Positions 22,243 through 31,259 of a stretch of 64,000 nt of DNA are shown in pieces (within the stretch, counting starts at the first letter, position 1; the number at the start of each line of letters is the position of its first letter). The position numbers and the translations under genes were made by a program. The notes under the pieces were generated by a model that made no database searches, was not told the origin of the DNA, and saw only the letters and a list, made by a program, of their open reading frames with translations. The stretch is taken from NCBI RefSeq assembly GCF_000284375.1, contig NC_017249.1, positions 248,001 through 312,000 of the forward strand, in the 5' to 3' direction. Source of the DNA: Bradyrhizobium japonicum USDA 6 (lineage in GTDB: Bacteria; Pseudomonadota; Alphaproteobacteria; Rhizobiales; Xanthobacteraceae).

Positions 22243-22869
22243 ATGGCACCCGACGAGAGGCCGTTAGTGCATGTGGTTGACGATGACGCGTCAATGCGCG
22301 ACGCGCTCGAGAGTTTGCTTGAGTCATTAAAGCTAGAGACCCGAACGTACGCGACGGCACGCGACTTCCTTGCCTCGACACTCACAGACAGGCCGGGATG
22401 CATCGTCCTGGACATTCGCCTGCCCGACATGAATGGGCTGGATTTTCATGCTCGGCTAATCGATCTGGGTGTGTTGCTGCCGGTCATAATAATGACGGGA
22501 CACGGCACCATTCCCATGACGGTGCGTGCAATGAAGCACGGCGCAGTGGATTTTCTACCAAAACCCTTCCAGGACCAGGACATGATAGATGCCGTCCTCG
22601 GCGCCATCGAGCGTGATCGACAGCGACGTCCCGTCCAGGATAAGGCCTCGCAGATACAGCAAAGGTTCGGAACGCTTACTCCTCGCGAGCAGGAGGTGAT
22701 GCTGCTGGTGGCGGAGGGTAAGATGAACAAGCAGATCGCCGGAGATCTCGGGATCCGGGAGATTACCGTAAAAATTCATCGGGGCGTTGCAATGCGCAAG
22801 ATGGCCGCGCACAGCCTGGCTGACCTCGTTCGGATGACCGAAGTGCTCAAATCCAAGGGGCGATCATAA
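22243..22869 (+). CDS. FixJ/NarL-type response regulator
   Basis: A 208-aa two-domain regulator. The receiver domain (residues ~8-120) has the acidic pocket DDD, the phospho-acceptor Asp in CIVLDIRLPDMNG, Thr in IIMTGHG and Lys in FLPKPF. The output domain is a LuxR-type helix-turn-helix (LTPREQEVMLLVAEGKMNKQIAGDLGIREITVKIHRG). The arrangement and sequence are FixJ-like. It is probably phosphorylated by the FixL-like kinase at 27159-29898. It sits 24 bases before the single-domain receiver gene and upstream of the efflux operon, which it may activate. GTG at 22240 is an alternative start. Confidence 0.92.
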   Translation: MAPDERPLVHVVDDDASMRDALESLLESLKLETRTYATARDFLASTLTDRPGCIVLDIRLPDMNGLDFHARLIDLGVLLPVIIMTGHGTIPMTVRAMKHGAVDFLPKPFQDQDMIDAVLGAIERDRQRRPVQDKASQIQQRFGTLTPREQEVMLLVAEGKMNKQIAGDLGIREITVKIHRGVAMRKMAAHSLADLVRMTEVLKSKGRS

Positions 22870-22893
22870 CAATCCGGAAGAAGGATGAGGTGA

Positions 22894-23259
22894 GTGTCAA
22901 GAGAGCTCTCAATCGCAGTCATCGATGATGACGACTCGTTCCGCACGGCGCTCCTTGAGTCGCTTGATTCGCTGGGATACCGCGCCCGTGGCTTCCCGTC
23001 TGCGGAAGAGTTTCTTGCCGAGGGGCTCGGATCGTGCGACTGCGTCATCACCGATATTCAGATGCCCGGTATGAGCGGGCTCGACCTAAAACGGTTGCTT
23101 GCGGCTCGTGGCTCGACGATGCCACTTATCATGATCACCGCGCGCGCGGACCCGGACCTGGAAGCTAAAGCCATAGCCAGCGGCGCTGTCGGCTTTCTCA
23201 GAAAGCCATTCGCAACGGATGTTCTGATCGGCTGTCTCGACAACACGCCAAATTTCTGA
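22894..23259 (+). CDS. Single-domain response regulator (receiver only)
   Basis: A 121-aa CheY/DivK-like receiver: acidic pocket DDDD, phospho-acceptor Asp in CVITDIQMPGMSGLD, Thr in MITARAD and Lys in FLRKPF. It has no output domain, so it may act as a phosphate sink or adaptor for the neighbouring kinase and FixJ-like regulator. The GTG start has a GAGGTGA-type ribosome site just upstream. Probably co-transcribed with the gene before it; 196 bases separate it from the FUSC gene. Confidence 0.9.
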   Translation: MSRELSIAVIDDDDSFRTALLESLDSLGYRARGFPSAEEFLAEGLGSCDCVITDIQMPGMSGLDLKRLLAARGSTMPLIMITARADPDLEAKAIASGAVGFLRKPFATDVLIGCLDNTPNF

Positions 23260-23455
23260 CCCGTAAGCGGCACCTGCAGCGCCAATCGATACCCACGCCG
23301 CCTCTAGCTGGATGAGAGTGCGCCGAACCTTCACTCCAAAACTAATTGGTCCAAGCTGGCGGCTGCTGCCTTCAGGAACCTCACAGCAGCATCTTATACG
23401 TTGAGATGATAGATTTCCCCCGAAGGTGGAATAGCGGTGTGGCAACCGGATCTGG

Positions 23456-25456
23456 ATGATTGCGTCATATTTCCAAGATCGAAAAATGACGATGTCCAGC
23501 CGCTACGACTTCCCCACGTTCGCATCGCGTGCTTGGAAGCGCATCAAGCCCGGGCTCGTTCATGGGCTGACCATGACGGCCTCGGTGTTCCTGGCGCTGT
23601 ACATCGCTTTCGAGTTGCAGATCGACGATCCGTCCTGGGCTGGCGTATCCGCAGGTCATACCATCCTTCCCGCTCTTGGGTCTTCGCTGAATAAGGCACT
23701 CTATCGGGTCATAGGCACGGTGATCGGAGCCGCCGCAACGGTCGTGTTAACTGCCATGTTTCCTCAAAGCCGCTTGGGCTTTCTGACGGGCGTGGTGGTG
23801 TGGGTCTCAGCATGCGGCTTTATTGCAGTATTCTTCAAGAACTTCAGGGCCTACGCGGCGATGCTGGCCGGATATACGATGGCGATCATCGCCTCGGACA
23901 CCGTTGGCACACCCGATAAGGTATTTGAGGTTGCGATCGCTCGTTCGGCCGCGATCATCATCGGAGTTCTCTGCGCCACCCTCGTTCAAGGACTGAGCGA
24001 CTTTGGCAGCGCGCGCCACAAGTTGACGGACGGATTTGCAGAGATCGTCGCCGACATCCAAAAGACTTTCGTCGGCTGGGTCGCAAATCCCAGAACTGGC
24101 ACAGCAACGAAAGCATTGCAAAGTGTCATCAAGCGCATTGCTGCGCTTGACACTGTTCTGGACGATGCAGTTGGTGAATCTTCCGAGCTGCGCCGGCGGT
24201 CCGCCATCCTGCATCAGGCGACGGTGGCGATGTTCGGCGCGGTATCCTCATGGTGCACCCTTGAGGCGTACTTGGCGCGTGGATCGGCCGGGGAGATGCG
24301 CGCAACGTTGAACGCCGTCCAAATTGTCGTAGCACCCACGCCAGCCGGGCGCACCTGGGCCGATTTGCGGGACGATTGGGCCAAGCGCGCGATGGAACTC
24401 GGGCAGTTACCGTCACGCGACATTTCCGTGAGAGTTGTCGCGGACGCCGCCGGCGAGGTCGCTTTGCGCTTGAGCGATGCGGCAAATGGCCTGGTCTTGC
24501 TGACCGATCCCGCGCGGGCGATCGCATCCCGACAACAAGTCTGCCAGCCTATTGCGCAGGTCGGACCCGCTTTTATCAACGCGCTGCGGGTAGCAGCCTC
24601 AACCAGCGCCGCCGTCCTGCTTTGGATCGCGACAGCCTGGCCGAACGGACTATCCGCCATCACGTTTGCAGCTCTTATTCCGCTGCGGATGTCTGGGCGC
24701 CCGCCACAGGTGGCCTCGGGCTTCTTTTTCGGTTCGATCCTGGCTGCCGTCGCCGCGGCGATCGTACAATTCGCAGTGCTCCCGAACCACGACTCGTTCC
24801 TCGCGCTTACCATCCTTGCGGGGGCCGTCCTGACAATCTTTGCGGCGATGTCGCAGATCAGCGATTCCTGGGGGATCTTTAGACCCGCAGCTGTTATGTA
24901 TCTACCTCTGCTGTCACTGAGCAACGAGCTCAGCGTCGACACGATCGCTTTCATCAACAACGCGGTTGGCATCCTAGCTGGATGCGCATTCGGAGCGCTA
25001 GCCTTCCGTCTTCTCCCGAATATCGATGCCGCAACTCAGTCGCTGCGATTGCGTGAACTTATGTGGCGCGATCTGCGCACCCTCGCTGCACACGCGCAGG
25101 ACACCCATTCTCTGAACCGATGGCGAGAAGTGACCTTCGCTCGGTTGCTTGCCTTGCCAGCATCGGCGACAGCGGCAAGCTTCGAGCACATTCACATGAT
25201 CTACGAGGTTGGCTTCTGCATCGGCCAGATTGGACGTTGGGGTAAACCACGTCAGATCACGTCAATAGCTAACGCGATCGTTGCCCTAATCCGTGGCGAG
25301 ATCACCTTGGCTCGTCAGATGTTGCGAGGCCTCGACGATACCCGAGTGTTCAATCCAACGGACCAGGCCGCACTGCGCACACAAGGAGCCATCCGCGGCC
25401 TGCGGCAACGCATCGAGGCCCATGCGGCTGCGCCGATCGGCAGGGGCCTCTCGTGA
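23456..25456 (+). CDS. FUSC-family aromatic acid exporter (AaeB-like)
   Basis: A 666-aa inner-membrane protein with two hydrophobic blocks, each of about six segments (residues ~35-175 and ~375-520), separated by cytoplasmic regions. This is the FUSC/AaeB layout. Together with DUF1656 and a membrane-fusion protein it should form an efflux pump for aromatic carboxylic acids such as p-hydroxybenzoate. The opening segment GLVHGLTMTASVFLALYIAFELQIDDPSWAGVSAG is typical. It overlaps the DUF1656 gene (GTGA). In-frame ATGs at 23486 and 23492 are alternative starts; the ribosome site at 23456 is weak. Confidence 0.9.
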   Translation: MIASYFQDRKMTMSSRYDFPTFASRAWKRIKPGLVHGLTMTASVFLALYIAFELQIDDPSWAGVSAGHTILPALGSSLNKALYRVIGTVIGAAATVVLTAMFPQSRLGFLTGVVVWVSACGFIAVFFKNFRAYAAMLAGYTMAIIASDTVGTPDKVFEVAIARSAAIIIGVLCATLVQGLSDFGSARHKLTDGFAEIVADIQKTFVGWVANPRTGTATKALQSVIKRIAALDTVLDDAVGESSELRRRSAILHQATVAMFGAVSSWCTLEAYLARGSAGEMRATLNAVQIVVAPTPAGRTWADLRDDWAKRAMELGQLPSRDISVRVVADAAGEVALRLSDAANGLVLLTDPARAIASRQQVCQPIAQVGPAFINALRVAASTSAAVLLWIATAWPNGLSAITFAALIPLRMSGRPPQVASGFFFGSILAAVAAAIVQFAVLPNHDSFLALTILAGAVLTIFAAMSQISDSWGIFRPAAVMYLPLLSLSNELSVDTIAFINNAVGILAGCAFGALAFRLLPNIDAATQSLRLRELMWRDLRTLAAHAQDTHSLNRWREVTFARLLALPASATAASFEHIHMIYEVGFCIGQIGRWGKPRQITSIANAIVALIRGEITLARQMLRGLDDTRVFNPTDQAALRTQGAIRGLRQRIEAHAAAPIGRGLS

Positions 25457-25653
25457 ATTTCGTAGAACTTAATGTCTATGGCGTCTTGATATCGCCCCTG
25501 GCCGCGATCATGACGGTCGCTTTTCTGGTTCTCATCCTGCTGAGACGGTTCATCGCTGCGACGGGTTTGTCGCGTCACATCTGGCATCCCGCGCTCTTCG
25601 ATGTGTCGCTCTATCTGATCATCTTGTCGTCCTTGGTTATGGCAACGTGGTGA
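25453..25653 (+). CDS. DUF1656 small membrane protein (AaeX-like)
   Basis: A 66-aa protein with two transmembrane segments (about residues 11-29 and 49-64) and the family phrase ELNVYGVLISPLAA. Its GTG start overlaps the FUSC stop. Proteins of this family are regularly encoded between the FUSC and HlyD components of aromatic acid efflux pumps; the exact role is not known. Confidence 0.88.
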   Translation: MNFVELNVYGVLISPLAAIMTVAFLVLILLRRFIAATGLSRHIWHPALFDVSLYLIILSSLVMATW

Positions 25654-25679
25654 TGGCATGGCAGCTGAGGTGAGAAATT

Positions 25680-26762
25680 ATGCCTACTGACGTGTTCGAC
25701 GAGAAGTTCGAGGGCCCGCACGATGCCCGCGCAAAGAAGGCGGAGCCATCTTCAGTCGCTACCGAGGTGGCCGATGGTCCGGAAACCTCCCAGGACCTGA
25801 GCGCAGTCTTGCCATCACGGCCGCGCATCCGGTGGCTCGCCGTGCTGACAACGATCGGAATCGCGATAGTTGCCAGCTACGCGACTTACATCGCCTGGCA
25901 GAACTTTATGGGTACCCCTTGGACCCGCGATGCGACGGTACGCGTCTACGTGGTCTCGATGGCGAGCGAAGTCTCCGGTCGCGTTGTCTCGCTGCCAGTG
26001 AAGGACAATCAGTTCGTTCGTGCTGGCGATTTGCTGATGAAAATTGATCCGCGCGACTACAAGATCGCCGTCGATCTGGCGCAGGCAAAGGTTGATCAGG
26101 CGAGTGCTGATCTTGAGAACAAGAAGATCTTGGCCGCGCGACGCCTTCAGTTAAGTACCCTTGCGGTCTCTCGCGAGGAGCAAGGCACCTTTGTCACGAG
26201 CGCGAAGATGGCCGAAGCAGCGCTCCAGCAAGATCGAGCGGACCTCGATCGTGCCCTAACCAATTTGCAGCGAATCGAAATACGGTCCCCTGTAAACGGC
26301 TGGGTCACGAATCTGCAAACTCGCGTCGGCGACTATGCCGACAAGGGGCAAAGAAGCCTCTCAATCGTGGACGCAGGCTCGTTTTGGATAGACGGCTATT
26401 TTGAGGAGACGCAAGTTGGTCAAATCAAGGTAGGTGATCCGGTCAAAGCCAAGTTAATGGGCTATGACGAGGTCATTGGCGGCCATGTTGAGAGTGTCGC
26501 GCACGGCATCAATATCAACAATGCGCAACCAGATTCCGTTGGCCTCGCGCAGGTCGACCCAATCTTTACCTGGGTTCGCCTAGCGCAGCGCGTTCCTGTT
26601 CGCGTAGCGCTGGACCAGGTGCCAGCCGACATCCGACTGGTGGCGGGAATGACGGCGACCCTCCAGGTTGAGACACTGGCGGGCTGCAAGCCGACCTTCC
26701 TCAGGTTTCTACACATCTCGTGCCGCTCAATGGCCGGGAATATCAACCGCTGGCATCTGTAA
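25680..26762 (+). CDS. HlyD-family periplasmic adaptor of efflux pump (AaeA-like)
   Basis: A 360-aa membrane-fusion protein. One transmembrane helix lies near residues 51-70, after a long acidic N-terminal cytoplasmic tail (~50 aa). It is followed by the biotinyl-lipoyl half (ASEVSGRVVSLPVKDNQFVRAGDLLMKID), a coiled-coil hairpin (~115-185) and the second half (IRSPVNGWVTNLQTRVGDY). GAGGTGA is 7 bases before the ATG. It would bridge the inner-membrane FUSC protein to an outer-membrane channel, which is not encoded here. The last ~25 residues (GCKPTFLRFLHISCRSMAG...) do not resemble the family and may be a drifted end. Confidence 0.92.
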   Translation: MPTDVFDEKFEGPHDARAKKAEPSSVATEVADGPETSQDLSAVLPSRPRIRWLAVLTTIGIAIVASYATYIAWQNFMGTPWTRDATVRVYVVSMASEVSGRVVSLPVKDNQFVRAGDLLMKIDPRDYKIAVDLAQAKVDQASADLENKKILAARRLQLSTLAVSREEQGTFVTSAKMAEAALQQDRADLDRALTNLQRIEIRSPVNGWVTNLQTRVGDYADKGQRSLSIVDAGSFWIDGYFEETQVGQIKVGDPVKAKLMGYDEVIGGHVESVAHGININNAQPDSVGLAQVDPIFTWVRLAQRVPVRVALDQVPADIRLVAGMTATLQVETLAGCKPTFLRFLHISCRSMAGNINRWHL

Positions 26763-26781
26763 CCCGAGATGGATAACCCAT

Positions 26782-27081
26782 ATGGCATTCCTTACAGTCG
26801 CGTTCTTCTCCGTGGTGGCCAACAGTGCGGCTCTGTCCGGTTATCCGACTCAAGTCATTGACGGGCTGACACCGAATCCGACTGCTCCCGTCACCTGCGC
26901 GCTGACCAAGCATCGCCAACCAATCAAGGGTAATCTCGCCGCGCCGGCACGTGAGGGGACGGCGGGGGCAGATACGCGGGATTCGAGAATCGATACGGAA
27001 ATTGATGCCATCGATAAGGAGATTACGACGGAGAACAAGGAACTCGATCGAAAAATGAACAGCATCTGTCGTGGGTGCTGA
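26782..27081 (+). CDS. Small exported hypothetical protein
   Basis: A 99-aa frame starting 19 bases after the adaptor stop, on the same strand. It opens with a probable signal peptide (MAFLTVAFFSVVANSAALS). The end is charged and helical (RDSRIDTEIDAIDKEITTENKELDRKMNSICRGC), likely a short coiled coil, with three cysteines in the mature part. I do not recognise the family. Its position suggests a periplasmic accessory to the efflux pump. The ribosome site is weak, so the call is tentative. Confidence 0.45.
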   Translation: MAFLTVAFFSVVANSAALSGYPTQVIDGLTPNPTAPVTCALTKHRQPIKGNLAAPAREGTAGADTRDSRIDTEIDAIDKEITTENKELDRKMNSICRGC

Positions 27082-27158
27082 CCGTGGCAAAGAGGCCGGA
27101 GGACCGTCTGTCCGAACAAGGCGCCGCAGTGAAAATGCCTGGCAGTTATTCAATACCG

Positions 27159-29898
27159 TCAGCCAGGATGAGATGTCCCACAAGAGGTCACATCGAACGC
27201 ATTAGCGACAGGCAGGTCAAAAGTGAACCGGGCTCCGCCCAAACCGGAACCGTTTTCCGCTCGAATGCAACCGCCATGTGCCTCTATAATGGACCGGGAG
27301 ATCGACAAACCCAATCCCATGCCAGTGTCCTTGGTCGTGAAGAACGTATCAAAAAGACGGGGTATGCGAGTCGGATCGATTCCTGGACCGCTGTCCTCGA
27401 CAATGCAGCACACCGTTTCATGATCGAGCTGCACGGTTCGAATAAGAATGCAGCGGCGCTCTACCCCGGACTGCGCCATCGCCTGCACCGCGTTAATGGC
27501 CAGGTTCAAGACCACCTGCTGGAGCTGGGTACGGTCGCCTAATACGCGAGGGGGTGCGAGTGCCAGATCAAGAGAAACAGAGGTACTCTTGGCCTGTAAC
27601 TCATGGCGGAGAAAAACCATAGAGTCCTCGACAATATCGTTGAGCGACAGCATGGCATGCTTGGATGCTTGCCGGGTTCCCATAGCTCGAATGCCGTCAA
27701 CGATATCGACAGCCCGCCGCGCGTCGGCAACCATGCGCCTGGTAAGTTTCTCGGCCTTCTCGACTACAGGTTCGGGGCGAGCCAACGACCGTAAGCCAGT
27801 CTCGCCATTCGTAATGATGGCGGCAAGCGGCTGCTTTATTTCGTGCGCAATCGTAGCACTGATTTCTCCCAGAATAGCCACGCGGCTGGCATGAGCCAGA
27901 GCAGCCTGCGCGGAATCCAAAGCCTCTTGCGACGTCCTGACCTCCGTTTTATCGATGAGTGCGCCAACGATTTCATCGTTGCCCGATTCAAATCTCACGC
28001 GATGCGCGATAATACGCAAATATTTGGTTTTCCCGTCCGGCATCAGTAACTGGAGTTCAGAGTCGAGATTGTTCGCGCCTTGAGCGATGCTCTCGATTTG
28101 ACGTCGCGCAAGTGCCCGATCATCAGGATGGACGCGAGCAATGAGTGCGTCGAACGAGGGCTTGGTCCCCCGGTCGAAGCCCAGAATTTTATAGGTCTCG
28201 TCCGACCAGAAGGGATGGCCACCGACGACCTCCCAGGCAAAGCTGCCCGTCAGGCTAAGCCTCTGTGTCTCGGCCAAGTACGCGCTGCTACGTTGCAGGG
28301 CGCTTTCAGCCTGCTTCCGGGCCTGGACGTCGGTATTCGTTCCGTACCATGCAACGATGGCGCCGCTCTCATCCCGTAACGCTTCGGTGCGAAACAGGAA
28401 CCAGCGATATGCTCCGTCGAAGCGCCTCATGCGGGCCTCAACCTCGGAGGGGGTCTCAGTCGCCAGCATTTTCAGCCAGGCATCACGCAGCGCCGGGCGA
28501 TCAGAGGGGTGAATGGCGGCCTGCCAGTCCCAGCCCAGCGCCTGCTCCTGGGAAAAGCCTGTGTAGTCGAGCCAACGCTTGTTCAGATATTCCACAAAAC
28601 CATCCGTTCGGCTTCTCCAAGCCAGCGTCGGGATGGAGTCGAGAGTCAGCCGAAGTTCTCGCTCGGCCTTGGCGAGCTGCGTCCTGCTTTCCCGCAACGC
28701 TTGCTCGGCTTGCTTTCGATCTTCAATATCATAGCCGACTGCGTGCCACTTGATCACGTCTCCCCGCTCGTTGCGCAAGGGTACGCGAGAAACCCAATGC
28801 CATCGGTACTCTCCGTCGACCCTTCTTAGCCGCTCCTCCCGCACATCAGGCGCTCCAGTCTCGAGACAGGCGCGCCATATGCTATCGCCGACTGCCTCAT
28901 TATCGGGACGCAGAAAGCCCGACGTGTTCATCCCGCGGGCCTTTTCCTGGAAGATCCCGGTATAGCGCTGCCAAGCCTCGTTGGCGAAATCACGCTCCCC
29001 GTTCGGCCAGCAACTCCCGATCAATGCCGGAATCGTATCGACCACCGCTTGCAGCTCTCGCTTGGCATCCGCCAACTGCGCCTCACTCTTACGCAACGCG
29101 GTCTCAACGAGTTTCCTGTCATGGATGTCGTAACCTGCCCCATACCACGCGACCACCTCTCCGTTGTCATCGCGCAGCGGCACTCGGCGGATGGAGTGCC
29201 ACCGGTATTCTCCGTCAGCTCTTCGCAGGCGTTGTTCGGTCTCGAACGGATCGTTGTTTTTCAGTGCCGCCAGCCATGCCTCTTCAACTCGCGAAAGATC
29301 ATCTGGGTGAATGGCAATGTTGCCACGCCCATTCCAACTCTCCAGCGACAGGCCGGTGTAACCGCGCCACGTCTCATTCACGAAATCAATCGTGCCATCG
29401 GCTCGATGGCGGACTGCCATCGCGGGGATCGTGTCAACGATCGCCCGCAGTTCCTCCTCGGCCAGATGGGCTCGCTCTTCTGCACGCTTGCTTGCGCTTA
29501 TGTCGCGCAAGCAGACGACGAACAGAAGGTCATGGCGATCTTGAACGGGGGTAATCGAAAGCTCGAGGGGAAATTCCTCACCATTACCCCTGAGGCCCGA
29601 TAGCTCGATCGACCTGACCTGGGTCTCATTCTTGACGCTTTCGAGATAGCGTTGAATTCCGTTTATGTGTGCTTCGCGAAATCGCCCGGGGATGATGAAA
29701 TCCACAACTCTCCGTCCGACCGGCCTCCTCGCGGGACCACCCGAAGATCTCTGTGGCGCGACTGTTCCACTCCACCACAACACTGTTGAGCTTCATGACA
29801 ATGACGGCGTCAAGAGAGGTTTCAAGAACCAAACGCAGCCCGTCTTCGCGAAGAGGCAGGCGACCCAGGGCGCATTTCGCCTTTGCAAAACCTGACAT
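27159..29898 (-). CDS. FixL-like multi-PAS sensor histidine kinase, frameshifted in the first PAS domain
   Basis: Intact length would be about 912 aa: five PAS domains, then HisKA (ILGEISATIAHEIKQPLAAI, with phospho-His) and HATPase (LNLAINAVQAM, VEDSGPGID, GMGLGLSISRSIIEAHGG). PAS1 is split. Frame 1 runs from ATG 29898 to EWNSRATEIFGWSREEA and the rest continues in another frame as GRRVVDFIIPGRFREAH. One extra C in the CC at 29720-29721 explains the break; removing it restores the standard PAS sequence. This is either a sequencing error or a real mutation leaving a kinase that could start internally. The kinase type matches the FixJ-like gene at 22243, with the efflux operon between them. 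No PAS shows the heme-binding His region clearly enough to claim oxygen sensing. Confidence 0.85.
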
Positions 29899-29982
29899 AA
29901 TCGGACCTGTTTAAGCTCCGGCTTCTTTCCGCACAGCGTGCGCCGTTCGATTCGCCTCGATCATGCTTTTTTTCGCGTGTTG

Positions 29983-31149
29983 CTACAGCACCTGCGCCGC
30001 ATCAAAGGCGTAGAGCCAGCCGATATTGGCGATCGAGCGATCGCCGGACGTGGCTAGCGCCTCATCGCGGGCGCGCTGCGCAGGGCCGTCGGGCAGATGA
30101 AATCTTACGCGGTTGGCAGCACTCGCCTGCTGCAATTTCGTGGCGCGCGGCTTACGCAACGCTTCGTAGCGCGCCAACGCACCCTTGAGGTCGGTCATTT
30201 CTTTGAGAAGCGCGGCGAGAGCAGCACCGTCCTCGATCGACTGCGCGGCCCCCTGCGCCATCATGGGCAGCATGGGATGACAGGCATCGCCGAGCAGCGC
30301 GACGCGACCATCGCTCCAGCAGGGCAGCTCGGCGCGGTCGTGCAGAGCCCAGATGAAGGTTTCGGGAAAGGCGCCGATGAGACTGCGTACCGTCGGATGC
30401 CAGCCCTCGTAGCGGGCGAGTACATCGGCCACATCGCCTTTGTCGGTCCAGGACTCCTGCTTCCAGTCGCCGTGCTCGGTGATGCAGACGACGTTCATCA
30501 TTCGCCCACCCGAAACCCAATAGTGCACGACATGTCCGTACGGACCCATCCAGTTGTTCGAGGCAACCTCGATATTGAGATGCCTGATGCGTTCAGCTGG
30601 CACCAACCCTCGCCAAGCGACGCAGCCTGTGAAACGCGGCTTCTCAGGACCGAAGACGAGCTCCCGCACGCGTGAATGGATGCCATCGGCGCCGAGCAGG
30701 AGATCTGCTTCCACGGCCGGCCCGTTCTCGAACTGAGCGATCACGCGTTCGCCCTTCTGCTCCAATCCCACGAGCTTGCGGCCGACATGCAAACACTCCT
30801 GCGGAAGCGCGCCGGCCAGAAGATTTACGAGATCCGCACGGTGGAAGTGGTAGTACGGCGCGCCGAAGGTCGCCTCGACTTCGGGGGCGAGCGGAGCGCG
30901 CTGCAAGGTGCGTCCGTCGTCCCAGCGCCGCTCGTACATTGCGCGCGGCCGCACGCCGACGGCGTCCATCGCCGCCTTGAGGCCCAGCCGCAGCAGGAGC
31001 CGCGAGGCGTTCGGGCTGATCTGAATGCCTGCGCCAATTTCGGCAATCTGCGGCGCTTGCTCGTAGACATGGACGTCCAGTCCAGCTTTCCGGAGCTGCA
31101 GCGCCGCCGAAAGCCCGCCGATCCCAGCGCCGATCACCACGACTTTCAT
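29983..31149 (-). CDS. FAD-dependent monooxygenase (salicylate/3-hydroxybenzoate hydroxylase-like)
   Basis: A 388-aa single-component flavin hydroxylase. The FAD motif KVVVIGAGIGGLSAALQLRKAGLDVHVYEQA opens the protein. GADGIHSRVRE is the DG motif and GDACHPMLPMMAQGAAQSIEDG the ribityl-binding motif. The family (NahG, NagX, NicC) decarboxylates or hydroxylates aromatic acids with NAD(P)H and O2. It lies 84 bases upstream of the kinase and 110 bases downstream of the NO reductase, all on the minus strand. An aromatic acid substrate would fit the nearby aromatic acid efflux pump; the exact substrate is not predictable. Confidence 0.92.
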   Translation of the reverse strand: MKVVVIGAGIGGLSAALQLRKAGLDVHVYEQAPQIAEIGAGIQISPNASRLLLRLGLKAAMDAVGVRPRAMYERRWDDGRTLQRAPLAPEVEATFGAPYYHFHRADLVNLLAGALPQECLHVGRKLVGLEQKGERVIAQFENGPAVEADLLLGADGIHSRVRELVFGPEKPRFTGCVAWRGLVPAERIRHLNIEVASNNWMGPYGHVVHYWVSGGRMMNVVCITEHGDWKQESWTDKGDVADVLARYEGWHPTVRSLIGAFPETFIWALHDRAELPCWSDGRVALLGDACHPMLPMMAQGAAQSIEDGAALAALLKEMTDLKGALARYEALRKPRATKLQQASAANRVRFHLPDGPAQRARDEALATSGDRSIANIGWLYAFDAAQVL

Positions 31150-31259
31150 GTGAACTCCGTTGAGTCGCGAGCCTTCAGCTCGTTCCGCCTAATGCATCTG
31201 GTCCGGAACCATGATTTGCAATCGATTGCTTGATGAGCGCACTCGTCTCTTCCACCGAA

